A stretch of 64,000 nucleotides of DNA from Prolixibacteraceae bacterium. GTDB lineage: Bacteria > Bacteroidota > Bacteroidia > Bacteroidales > Prolixibacteraceae. The notes under the pieces are model-generated. The model saw nothing but the letters and a program-made list of their open reading frames with translations. It was not told where the DNA came from and searched no databases. A program made the position numbers and the translations under genes. Of the stretch, positions 18,308 to 26,776 are shown piece after piece. The first letter of the stretch is position 1; each line of letters starts with the position of its first letter. The stretch covers positions 3,673,501 to 3,737,500 of the forward strand of contig CP081303.1 in the NCBI GenBank assembly GCA_019720755.1, in the 5' to 3' direction.

Positions 18308-19138
18308 TCAATAGCGTTCAATAAAATTGTTGTAGGAATTTATTACTATTGCAAGGCGAGAATTGAGACTTGGATCGTCAAACTGCACTTTTTTCCCTCC
18401 TGTTATTTCTCGATAACGTTTTTGAATATTATTACGAAAGATACCACATAGATCCTCCGGATTTGCTTTTATCTCTTTATCATGTTCTACATAGAACATC
18501 TTACGTTTTCGTTTCTCTATTTTATATAACTGAAAAACATGCTGTTTCTTCGTGTCTTCCACTCGCATAACCAAACCGGGAAGTCCATCAAACTTATAAG
18601 GTCCCATGCTTATAGGGATATCCAATGTATACCATGCACGATAATCGCGTCCCGCATAGTGACAAGTAGCCAAACTGCAAGAGTGCCCCATAATCGTCGT
18701 ATCTTGATTCTCCTCTATGTTCCACCCCTGAACCATAGGTTCAGAAATCCGAATATTATTTTTATTGATATAAAAATCCATCGAATATTCTCTCTTGCGA
18801 GGATAATCTTTATATAACGTATAAAAACTATATTTAGATGGCCCCTGAAGCGTAAAGACATCCTTGATATATTTATATCGCTCTTCGAAGGTATAATCCC
18901 GATAAATATAACATGCGGAATCTAATTCAACTTGAAAATTATGGCTAAAACGAGCAAAACGAGATCCTACCTGTAGAACCATATCATCATGACGTAATTC
19001 TGTCATATTTGTAGTATCTTTTACGAAGGTATAGTCGTAATAGAATGAAACCTTCGTGGTATCAATTACCGTATAATTCTTCGCACTTAGAAAGCCGGGG
19101 ATCAACAGAAAAAGTAGTAAGGGTAGGAGTTTTTTCAT
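18308..19138 (-). CDS. GLPGLI family protein, copy 4
   Basis: The fourth 276-residue paralogue has a signal peptide (about 1-19), CHYAGRDYRAWYTLDIP, FDGLPGLVMRVED and the end NNFIERY. It shares EDTKKQHVFQLYKIEKRKRK with copy 2 but ISMGPYKF with copy 1. Its last 25 residues (SRLAIVINSYNN) differ from copies 1-3 but match the truncated remnant at 19750-19830, so those two were recent duplicates. It follows the peptide gene at 19227-19454 and is separated from the next peptide by a 291-base leader. Function is unknown. Confidence 0.88.
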   Translation of the reverse strand: MKKLLPLLLFLLIPGFLSAKNYTVIDTTKVSFYYDYTFVKDTTNMTELRHDDMVLQVGSRFARFSHNFQVELDSACYIYRDYTFEERYKYIKDVFTLQGPSKYSFYTLYKDYPRKREYSMDFYINKNNIRISEPMVQGWNIEENQDTTIMGHSCSLATCHYAGRDYRAWYTLDIPISMGPYKFDGLPGLVMRVEDTKKQHVFQLYKIEKRKRKMFYVEHDKEIKANPEDLCGIFRNNIQKRYREITGGKKVQFDDPSLNSRLAIVINSYNNFIERY

Positions 19139-19170
19139 TATAGTTTAGGTTTTTAATGACATTTATTGTT

Positions 19171-19202
19171 TACCTCAGAGTGGATAAATTCACCCCGAGG
19201 TA
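19171..19202 (-). promoter_or_regulatory. Intercistronic hairpin, peptide 3 to GLPGLI copy 4
   Basis: On the minus strand TACCTCGGGGTG pairs with CACTCTGAGGTA, with two G-U pairs. Its sequence is unlike the hairpins of the other two units, but position and stem are kept, which argues that the structure is selected. Confidence 0.65.
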
Positions 19203-19226
19203 TTTTTGTAAGGAATCCTCCCCAGG

Positions 19227-19454
19227 CTACGCTTTTTGAGCAGCTACAGGGGCTGCTTGTATTTCTTCAGAAGAACCACAAATCGCTTCTTTAGCCTCTT
19301 CAATATTTGCTTTATGCTCTTTTTCTGTAGAGCCTTCAATTAAAGTATACATTCCTGTTCCATCCCCACAATCGACATAAACTGTCATGGCAGCAAAAGC
19401 AGGTACTGCCAATAAAATAATGGCAACAAGGGAAACCAAAAATTTCTTTTTCAT
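19227..19454 (-). CDS. CGDG small secreted peptide, copy 3
   Basis: This 75-residue precursor starts with MKKKFLVSLVAIILLAVPAFA and continues with YVDCGDGTGMYTLIEGST, a charged segment with N and E at shared positions, and AICG. Its C-terminal tail is Ala/Gln-rich, unlike the Lys/Glu tails of the other two. Cys29 and Cys59 are kept. It is the first gene of the array in the direction of transcription and has the longest AT run in its leader (nine units). It precedes GLPGLI copy 4 by 88 bases. The product is probably an exported peptide of about 54 residues; the function is unknown. Confidence 0.75.
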   Translation of the reverse strand: MKKKFLVSLVAIILLAVPAFAAMTVYVDCGDGTGMYTLIEGSTEKEHKANIEEAKEAICGSSEEIQAAPVAAQKA

Positions 19455-19749
19455 AACAAATATAATTTAAAAGTTAGCTAGAGCTTTATTGCTCTAATAT
19501 TTTGAAATATATATATATATATATACATTTCAAAATATTGGACTCACTTAGATATAATTATCTATACTGTTTTTTATCAGTTAGATATATTATTTATTCA
19601 TCAAATACTACAATAATAAAACAAGCCTATTACAATATAATAAATATATCTGTTAACTAGGATTCAAGTTCTTATATTTGTTAATAATAGAACCTATCCA
19701 TGAACTACAACCCTCAATATTTCTCCCCCCTAATAAAATCATTAGACAC
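19455..19749 (-). promoter_or_regulatory. Leader/promoter region of peptide 3
   Basis: The leader hairpin TAGAGC/GCTCTA is at 19479-19496. The AT run at 19507-19524 has nine units and is flanked by the inverted arms ATTTTGAAAT and ATTTCAAAAT, so it can form a cruciform-like palindrome. The rest is a diverged copy of the other leaders. Confidence 0.5.
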
Positions 19750-19830
19750 TCAATAGCGTTCAATAAAGTTGTTATAAGAGTTTATCACTATTGCAAGGCA
19801 AGAATTGAGACTTGGATCGTCAAACTGCAC
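19750..19830 (-). pseudogene. 3' remnant of a fifth GLPGLI gene
   Basis: The minus strand reads through the last 26 codons of a GLPGLI protein (VQFDDPSLNS then LAIVINSYNNFIERY and stop). It matches the end of copy 4 almost base for base up to AACTGCAC, then similarity stops abruptly at 19831. It has no start and no signal peptide. Confidence 0.85.
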
Positions 19831-20053
19831 ATAATTGATTAACTAAAACATAATATAGTCCCTAAGCAATGGTAATTTCAATAACATTTATACATTCATT
19901 TTTTCAACATGTTTATAACTTATAAAACACACATCATATAAGTCTGTTAGAGGTAGATTATTTAGAGTAAAGCAAAAGATATTCACCAAGAGTGTTGGGG
20001 TGCTCTATAAGTTTATTTAAATTTGTTAGAAACACCATATCATCGAGTGAATC
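19831..20053. other. Intergenic region before the glycan cluster
   Basis: AT-rich, no gene seen. It begins at the sharp end of the GLPGLI remnant and must hold the promoter of the glycosyltransferase gene, but no clear TAnnTTTG element was found. Confidence 0.5.
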
Positions 20054-21349
20054 ATGGCAAAACAAAAGCGCGTACTTCTTATCTCCTACTATTGGCCACC
20101 GTGTGGAGGGGTGGCAATATTTCGTCCCTTAATGATGGCAAAACATCTTCAACGTTTGGGATGGGATGTGACGGTATACACTGCCAAAGATGCGTTCTAT
20201 CCAAGTCTTGATTATGGAACAGAAATTCCTGATGGAGTCCAAGTGATAGAGGGGAAGATATGGGAACCGTACAAACTTTTTAAAAGATTCGCAGGACGCA
20301 AGAAAGAGGATAGTGCCAACCCCGTCTATGTTCGAGATCGTAAATTTTCGTGGAAAGATCGGTTGTCGATATGGATACGAGGAAATCTATTTATACCCGA
20401 TGCTAGAAAATACTGGATTGCTCCTTCTGTCAAACGATTAACCACACACCTAGAGAAGAGACCGGTGGATGTGATTATCTCTACGGGCCCACCACACAGT
20501 AGCAACATGATCGGTTTGGGTGTAAGTAAAGCAACCCAAACGCCTCTGCTTGTCGATTTTCAAGACCCTTGGACTCAGGTCGACTATTATCAGATGCTTA
20601 AAATATCGAAGTGGGCAGATCGCAAACATCGAGCGATGGAACAAAAGTTATTCGAAGGAGCTTCTGCAATTACCATCGCAAGTCCTAGTTGGGCAAAAGA
20701 TTTAGAGCAGATCGGGGCTAAACATGTCATCCCTCTTCTATTGGGTTACGAAGAGAGTGAACTTTCAGGACTTGACTCTCACAGAGATATGTTTCGTATT
20801 GTTCATGCTGGTATATTAGGCTATGATCGTGCACCATCGACTCTCCTAAAAGTGATCGCAGAAATTTGTCAAGAGAATCCTGTTTTCAAGAATCATCTTG
20901 AACTTCTCTTTGCAGGAGTCGTAGATGTTGGAGTTAAAGAAGAGATCTCGAAGTTAGAGCTAGATCCTCATACCACCTATACTGGTAATGTAGAAAAACA
21001 TGAAGCACTTCAATATAATATGGATGCATCCATTTTACTTCTTCCACTCAACAAAGCAGATAATGTAAGAGGTCGTATCCCTGGCAAGCTATATGAGAAT
21101 CTAAGAACGGGGAATCCGATACTTTGTTTGGGACCTAAAAAAACAGATGTTTCGGAGATTATAGAGCACTGCAATGCTGGTCAAACGTTCGACTATAAGG
21201 ATCACCAAGGAATAAAAGCTTTTATCCTTAAAAGATATCAGGATTGGAGAAGAGGAGAAAATCCCGAACCTGCAACCAATGTGATGCAATATGATGTATC
21301 TTGCCAGATGGAGAAGTTGTCGGAGCTATTACATAATATTTGTTCATAA
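20054..21349 (+). CDS. Glycosyltransferase, GT4-like
   Basis: This 431-residue cytoplasmic enzyme has the two Rossmann-like halves of a GT-B glycosyltransferase. The N-terminal half starts KRVLLISYYWPPCGGVA, typical of GT4-like proteins with the acceptor-binding loop, and the C-terminal half contains FRIVHAGILG, a mid-domain YTGNVEKHEAL and the late KLYENLRTGNPILCLGP nucleotide-sugar region, where the E of KLYENL is the usual catalytic-site Glu. It starts a cluster of cell-surface glycan genes. Donor and acceptor are not determinable. The next gene begins four bases after its stop, so they are coupled. Confidence 0.88.
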   Translation: MAKQKRVLLISYYWPPCGGVAIFRPLMMAKHLQRLGWDVTVYTAKDAFYPSLDYGTEIPDGVQVIEGKIWEPYKLFKRFAGRKKEDSANPVYVRDRKFSWKDRLSIWIRGNLFIPDARKYWIAPSVKRLTTHLEKRPVDVIISTGPPHSSNMIGLGVSKATQTPLLVDFQDPWTQVDYYQMLKISKWADRKHRAMEQKLFEGASAITIASPSWAKDLEQIGAKHVIPLLLGYEESELSGLDSHRDMFRIVHAGILGYDRAPSTLLKVIAEICQENPVFKNHLELLFAGVVDVGVKEEISKLELDPHTTYTGNVEKHEALQYNMDASILLLPLNKADNVRGRIPGKLYENLRTGNPILCLGPKKTDVSEIIEHCNAGQTFDYKDHQGIKAFILKRYQDWRRGENPEPATNVMQYDVSCQMEKLSELLHNICS

Positions 21350-21353
21350 GTAT

Positions 21354-22583
21354 ATGAGACTAAAAGCAGAGATAAAACTTACAAAGCAGATAAAGAACTG
21401 GATTCAAATAGGAGTCGTTCGTCCCTGTCTTTGGACCCTATATATAATCCTCCACACATTCTCTATCAAAAGAAGGAATCGAGTGGTGGTCATGATCATA
21501 GAGAAACATTTTTTTGATAATACCAAAGCATTAGCACCTGTGTTATCCGAGGAAAAGGATTTGGATGTAGGATATATTGTGAAACACGAGTCAGTCAGAA
21601 AAGAGATGATAGAGGCAGGTTACCAAGTGATGCCAATGTTATCTATCAAAGCACTCATCTTCTTTCTTACGGCACCGTTCGTTATATTCTCTTATGGAAG
21701 TAGTTTCATTGAGATGTTTCCCTATTTTATCTCTCCTCGCTGGCAGGAGATCACCTTTATGGGACATGGAATTCCTGTCAAAGCACTTAGCAGACTGGTT
21801 CCTAAATATCAACACTATGGAAACCATCTCCTTCTACAACAATATAGTCATGCTTTGTGTAGTGGAAAGCCCGAATCCGAGACCCTATGTCACGCACACA
21901 ATATTTCCATAGAAGAGACATGGATAACGGGGATGCCACGCACAGATAGATTGGTAGAGTTAATGCAACAACCATCTTCAGTACAAACAGATATTAAAAA
22001 AGGGGATCGAAGTGCAATCCTATATGCACCAACATGGCGCGCTTATGGAAAGACCGATTTCTTTCCCTTTGAGGATTTCGACCTCACAGCGTTAAAAAAG
22101 TGGTTAGATACACACCATGCAATCCTTTACTTTAGAGTGCACAAGGAGGATCTACACCTCAACAAATCCTTCTTTGATCAGTTGGATATGGAGGGGCCTT
22201 TTAGAATGGTCAACCAAGACTTTGAAGCAGATGCAGTGGAGATTTTACCACAGTTTGATCTTCTGATATCTGACTTCTCGGCCATCGTAACAGATTTTCT
22301 ACCCATAGACCGTCCTATTGTATTTATCCCTTATGATTATAAAGAATACGAGGAACAGGTTGGGTTTCTGTTCCCTTACAGCAAAATGACCACAGGAGAT
22401 ATTGTGGATAGTCAAGTCTCTCTTCTTGAAGCATTAGAAAGTGGCTTAAACCATCCAGAAAGAGATCAAAAAGAGAGACAAACGCTATGCAATGAACTAT
22501 ATGACTTTGTGGATACCAAGTCCTCTCTACGAGTGGTTGCAGAGATTAAACGGGCACTATTTGAAAAACAACTTCATCCTTAG
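21354..22583 (+). CDS. CDP-glycerol:glycerophosphotransferase-like protein
   Basis: This 409-residue protein matches the Glyphos_transf family (TagB/TagF-like), which transfers glycerol- or ribitol-phosphate from a CDP donor to a lipid-linked acceptor. Visible signatures are FMGHGIPVKAL, the TGMPRTDRL block, ILYAPTWRAYG, FRVHKEDL and ISDFSAIVTDFLPIDRPIVFIPYD. The chosen start, MRLKAE, lies just after the glycosyltransferase stop; a longer frame starting at 21291 would overlap that gene. In a Gram-negative background it probably makes a phosphoglycerol-type decoration of a surface glycan rather than teichoic acid. It runs convergently into the flippase gene. Confidence 0.87.
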   Translation: MRLKAEIKLTKQIKNWIQIGVVRPCLWTLYIILHTFSIKRRNRVVVMIIEKHFFDNTKALAPVLSEEKDLDVGYIVKHESVRKEMIEAGYQVMPMLSIKALIFFLTAPFVIFSYGSSFIEMFPYFISPRWQEITFMGHGIPVKALSRLVPKYQHYGNHLLLQQYSHALCSGKPESETLCHAHNISIEETWITGMPRTDRLVELMQQPSSVQTDIKKGDRSAILYAPTWRAYGKTDFFPFEDFDLTALKKWLDTHHAILYFRVHKEDLHLNKSFFDQLDMEGPFRMVNQDFEADAVEILPQFDLLISDFSAIVTDFLPIDRPIVFIPYDYKEYEEQVGFLFPYSKMTTGDIVDSQVSLLEALESGLNHPERDQKERQTLCNELYDFVDTKSSLRVVAEIKRALFEKQLHP

Positions 22584-22594
22584 GTAACATTCAT

Positions 22595-24058
22595 TTACCC
22601 CCTACGCTTCTCCTCCCACCATCTCCTAATAGTTTTGTAGTTGGCAATTCCCATCAACAGGAGAAAGATAGAAGAACGAACAACAATATCTCCGAGCCAA
22701 TGGGTTAGCAATGGATACGGGATACATAAGACTAAAGCAGTGGCACAAGTAGAACTAAAGATAACACGGATTAGTTTCCATTGAATAGGCTGAACTTGCC
22801 AACGTCGATAGATGTAAACGCCTCGAAGCAACAGCACAATTAGATTAGATATTAGGGTTGCCATGGCGGCTCCCTCAATACCCAATATTGGGATAAGTTG
22901 GGCATTGGTCACAATAACTAGCACCATTAAGAGCAGTTGAAAAAAAGCCTGCACTCTATATTTATGAGAGTTGGCTAAAAGAACAGCCCCCTGACCTGAG
23001 ATCATCTCTAAGAGATTGGAGAAGCCAATAATAACAATAACCAATACTCCCGAAGAATATTCCTCAGGTAATATCTGTTCGATATTCTTTAAATTAATAA
23101 GAATACCTCCATAAAGAATAGCACCCATAATATACTGATAGAGTGCGCTATTTTGGTAGGTCTTCTCTATGAGCTTTATATCATTGTTACGCCACGCTTC
23201 GGAGATCACTGAAGCGCCAATCTTTTTCAAGGCTCTAGCAGGAAGAAGAACCATCGTTCCAAAATAGAATGCAATGGAATAGATACCATTTTGAGAGAGC
23301 CCTAGATAGGAGGTCACCATATATTTATCGATATTCACTATCGCAATTCCACTAAATCCAGATATAATGCCAAAAAGAGCAACCCATCGCATCTCCTTGG
23401 TAAGTTTTGGAGTAAGAAACTGAAGGTTTGGACGAAAAGAGATCCCTTCTCGTTTGATTAACTGATAGAGTATAGCAATCAATGGTACTCCTAGAATGGC
23501 TACATATATGAATAGGAATTGGTCGAAAGTTAGTATGCCACAGAAATAGATAAAAAGCAGTATTAGGTTCAAAACTCGAACAACCACCTCTTTCAGAAAA
23601 GTGCCTATCACAGCATTGAAGAGTAGTCGATAGAGTACATCAAAAGCATTAAAAAAGAGTAGAAAAAAGACTAGTGGGACTACATAATGAATGTAGCCTA
23701 CAAGCAGAGGTGAGTTGGCTTCATTATGAGAAATGAGCCTCTGTTCGACACCTACCTTCATTAGAAAGAGCCATAAAAAGAACCCAATGACCCCTACCAT
23801 CAACATTAGGAAAGGGTATCCATGATGTTTGTACTCTTTAGATCGAAAATATGGAAACAGTCGGGTGGTTACCGCATCCATCCCTAAGGATGCAAACTGC
23901 GCACAGATAGTGGCTATCGCAACCAATACGTTAACCAAACCCACTTGAGAAGTAGAGAGAAGGCGTGGCATCAATATGGTCACATTTAGGAAGGCAACAA
24001 ATGCACCAAAGAAAGACCAAAAAGAGCCTTTGATAGTTTGTTTTTCAATTATCCCCAT
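22595..24058 (-). CDS. Polysaccharide flippase (Wzx/MATE-like)
   Basis: This 487-residue integral membrane protein has about 12-14 hydrophobic segments and the N-terminus typical of oligosaccharide flippases (IEKQTIKGSFWSFFGAFVAFLNV). It belongs to the MVF/polysaccharide-transporter superfamily that moves lipid-linked glycans across the inner membrane. The conserved NIDKYMVTSYLG motif lies in the middle. It is on the minus strand, convergent with the two transferase genes, with 11 bases between stops. It fits a small surface-glycan locus with the neighbouring enzymes. Confidence 0.9.
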   Translation of the reverse strand: MGIIEKQTIKGSFWSFFGAFVAFLNVTILMPRLLSTSQVGLVNVLVAIATICAQFASLGMDAVTTRLFPYFRSKEYKHHGYPFLMLMVGVIGFFLWLFLMKVGVEQRLISHNEANSPLLVGYIHYVVPLVFFLLFFNAFDVLYRLLFNAVIGTFLKEVVVRVLNLILLFIYFCGILTFDQFLFIYVAILGVPLIAILYQLIKREGISFRPNLQFLTPKLTKEMRWVALFGIISGFSGIAIVNIDKYMVTSYLGLSQNGIYSIAFYFGTMVLLPARALKKIGASVISEAWRNNDIKLIEKTYQNSALYQYIMGAILYGGILINLKNIEQILPEEYSSGVLVIVIIGFSNLLEMISGQGAVLLANSHKYRVQAFFQLLLMVLVIVTNAQLIPILGIEGAAMATLISNLIVLLLRGVYIYRRWQVQPIQWKLIRVIFSSTCATALVLCIPYPLLTHWLGDIVVRSSIFLLLMGIANYKTIRRWWEEKRRG

Positions 24059-24244
24059 ATATCTCAGTTACACCACCCTATAGATCTTGTCATTTTTCAT
24101 CAATAGTTGAAAAATAGAAATACTACAAAGTAGATCCATAATAAATCAAGGTTTTTGTTTGTAATTTGGGTTCAAAAGTAGAATCCTTTTCATAAAAATA
24201 CGAAACTATAGACAACGAAACACGGTGATCCACTATAAAAACAT

Positions 24245-24252
24245 TATTTTTG
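24245..24252 (+). promoter_or_regulatory. Candidate -7 element for the YfhO-like gene
   Basis: TATTTTTG matches TAnnTTTG and lies 31 bases before the ATG at 24283. It overlaps the TTG that would give a longer frame, which argues for the later start. Confidence 0.45.
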
Positions 24253-24282
24253 TTGGTAATACCATTATATGAAACAAATAGT

Positions 24283-26766
24283 ATGAAAGATATCCATTGG
24301 AAAAAAGTTGGTACCATTGTCGGTATTCTTGCCATTTTTCTTGTTGTAACTTACACCTACTTCTCCCCTCTTTTAGAAGGGAGGGCATTGCAACAACATG
24401 ATCATGACACCTATATGGGCATGTCCTCAGAGATTCGATCTTATCGAGAGACACACCACAAAGAGGCATTATGGAACAATCGCATGTTCGGAGGAATGCC
24501 ATCTTATTTGAGTGGTACACGCTATCCTGGAAATAAACTCTCTGTGATTGACAACTTATTGCGAGTAGGTCCTGTTCCTGGCAGTAGTGTTTTCCTAACT
24601 TTTGTTGGATTCTTCTTTCTTATGTTGGTTTGTGGTGTTTCTCCTTGGGTCAGCTTGATCGCTAGTTTGGCTTTCGGATTTTCCTCCTTCTATTTTATTA
24701 TACTAGGAGCAGGACATAATACCAAAGCGATTGCGATATCTTATATGGCACCAGTCCTTGCAGGAATCTTACTCACCTTTCGAGGGAAAAAATGGCTGGG
24801 AAGTGCAATCCTAGGGGTGGCTCTCGGATTAGAACTGAAAGCAGGTCATCCTCAAATGACCTATTACCTTTTCTTAATGGTGGTGATCTACGGTTTGGTA
24901 GAACTCTATTACCATCTCAAAGAGAAGAAAGGGGTGGAATATTTTAAGAATATTGGAGCTCTCTCTATTTTTGCAATACTAGCAGTACTTGCAAATAGTT
25001 CGAACTTAGCCTCAACATATGATTACAGTCCTTATTCTATAAGGGGGAAATCAACTCTCGTTTCAGATGATAAGGTTCAAAAAGAGGGTCTAGAACACAA
25101 TTATATCTTCGACTACAGCTATGATGTAGGAGAAGCTTTTACTGCATTTATTCCTCGTTTAAAAGGAGGAGGAATGAGTGAACCTTTGGATAAAAAGAGT
25201 AATCTTTTTCAAGCAATAAAGCAACAACAAGGAGCAGGAACCGCAAGACAAATATGTCGCAATGTGCCTCTCTACTGGGGAAGCCAGCCAATTGTAAGCG
25301 GTCCTTTTTACTTTGGAGCAGTACTCTGCTTCTTGGCACTCTTTGGAATGTTCTTTGTTCGTGGTAGATTGAAATGGTGGTTGACGATCACTATCTTTGT
25401 GGCTTTTCTACTCTCTTTGGGAAAACACTTCTCCCTTCTGAGTGATTTGATGGTAAACTACTTCCCAATGTATAATAAGTTCCGTGATGTAAAAAACATC
25501 GTCATCATACAAAATCTGTCGATGGCTATTCTTGGGGCATTTGCTGTATGGAAAGTAGCAAAAAGAGATTACAAGGATCAAGAAATATCGAAAGCCTTAA
25601 AGTATAGTGTTGCCTCTTTGGGAGGTATTTGTATTCTACTTATCCTTATTCCTTCAATTACAGGGAATTTCGTGGGCAGTGTTGATGGACAATTAAAAAA
25701 CGCAGGATGGCCTTCCAATTGGATTGCGGCACTACAGCAGGACCGTGCTTCCATTGTTCGAGCAGATGCTTTCCGTAGCCTTCTTTTTGTACTGGCTGCA
25801 GCGACAACAATATGGGCAGTATGGAAGAAAAAGATTAACCATAAGATCGCATTGGTCATTTGGGCTGCAGTAGTTCTAATAGATATGTGGCCACAGGATA
25901 AAAAGTATCTGAACAATAGTCAATTTGTTAGCAGAAGAAAAGTAGAAAATCCTTATGCTCCTTCTAAAGCAGATCAATATATTCTAAAAGACAAATCTCT
26001 AGACTATCGTGTTCTAAACATCGCGGTAAGTACTTTCAATGATGCAAGCACCTCCTTCTATCACAACTCCATTGGGGGATACCATGGGGCAAAGATGCGA
26101 AGATATCAGGATCTAATCGAACACCAAATTACTCCTGAGATACAACGTATCCAAAAAGGGTTTGCATCGATCAAGAGCGAAGCGGATATTCATTCTCTTT
26201 TCAAGAATATGGGAGTGTTGAATATGCTCAACATGAAATACCTTATCTATAACCCCAAAGCCATGCCTTTGACCAACACGGCGGCGTATGGTAATGGATG
26301 GATTGTAGATCAAGTGGATTGGATAGAGGACGACAACCAAGAGATGAAAATGTTGGGTGTAGCAGACCTATCCCATGTGGCTGTGGCAAACAACGATATT
26401 CGTTCCACTATTGGGGATATATCCTCTAAGCCTAGAGAGCAAGCGGAGATGGTAACCTTAACTCAGTATGATCCAAATGAGATGAAGTATGAGGTGACAT
26501 GTAATCACAATCGATTGGTACTATTCTCTGAAATATACTATCCCAAAGGTTGGAAAGCATATGTGGAAAATAAAGAGGTAGATATCTATCGTGTTAACTA
26601 TCTACTACGTGGTCTAAAACTAGAAGCAGGAACACATCATGTGACTTTTAGATTTGAACCAAAATCCTACCGTATTGGAGAGAATATTTCTGGAGTAATA
26701 TCTATTTTATTACTGCTTCTACTCATAGTTATTGGATGGAAAGAATATAAAAAAGAGCGTAAATAA
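24283..26766 (+). CDS. YfhO-like polytopic membrane protein
   Basis: This 827-residue protein has around 12 membrane segments and a C-terminal extracytoplasmic beta-domain (about residues 730-790) before a last membrane segment. The N-terminal block SPLLEGRALQQHDHDTY and NNRMFGGMPSY are characteristic of the YfhO/DUF-type membrane glycosyltransferase-like family in Bacteroidota; Gram-positive YfhO decorates lipoteichoic acid. The ATG at 24283 (MKDIHWKK) was chosen because a longer TTG-started frame overlaps the promoter element. It ends 10 bases before ftsX. A role in lipid-linked sugar transfer is likely, but the substrate is unknown. Confidence 0.82.
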   Translation: MKDIHWKKVGTIVGILAIFLVVTYTYFSPLLEGRALQQHDHDTYMGMSSEIRSYRETHHKEALWNNRMFGGMPSYLSGTRYPGNKLSVIDNLLRVGPVPGSSVFLTFVGFFFLMLVCGVSPWVSLIASLAFGFSSFYFIILGAGHNTKAIAISYMAPVLAGILLTFRGKKWLGSAILGVALGLELKAGHPQMTYYLFLMVVIYGLVELYYHLKEKKGVEYFKNIGALSIFAILAVLANSSNLASTYDYSPYSIRGKSTLVSDDKVQKEGLEHNYIFDYSYDVGEAFTAFIPRLKGGGMSEPLDKKSNLFQAIKQQQGAGTARQICRNVPLYWGSQPIVSGPFYFGAVLCFLALFGMFFVRGRLKWWLTITIFVAFLLSLGKHFSLLSDLMVNYFPMYNKFRDVKNIVIIQNLSMAILGAFAVWKVAKRDYKDQEISKALKYSVASLGGICILLILIPSITGNFVGSVDGQLKNAGWPSNWIAALQQDRASIVRADAFRSLLFVLAAATTIWAVWKKKINHKIALVIWAAVVLIDMWPQDKKYLNNSQFVSRRKVENPYAPSKADQYILKDKSLDYRVLNIAVSTFNDASTSFYHNSIGGYHGAKMRRYQDLIEHQITPEIQRIQKGFASIKSEADIHSLFKNMGVLNMLNMKYLIYNPKAMPLTNTAAYGNGWIVDQVDWIEDDNQEMKMLGVADLSHVAVANNDIRSTIGDISSKPREQAEMVTLTQYDPNEMKYEVTCNHNRLVLFSEIYYPKGWKAYVENKEVDIYRVNYLLRGLKLEAGTHHVTFRFEPKSYRIGENISGVISILLLLLLIVIGWKEYKKERK

Positions 26767-26776
26767 AATGCTATAG

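Larger units (their letters stand above)
15459..19830 (-). repeat. Tandem array of ~1.4-kb peptide-GLPGLI units
   Basis: Three units (15459-16876, 16877-18307 and 18308-19749) each contain a GLPGLI gene, an intercistronic hairpin, a CGDG peptide gene and its leader, in the same order. A partial fourth unit remains at 19750-19830. Protein ends, the peptide signal sequence and the leaders are conserved, while the GLPGLI middle and peptide tails vary. The layout indicates repeated tandem duplication followed by divergence and partial loss. Confidence 0.88.

Noticed and set aside
21291..21353. Longer N-terminus for the glycerophosphotransferase-like protein
   Set aside because: It would overlap the end of the glycosyltransferase gene and its sequence has no family similarity.
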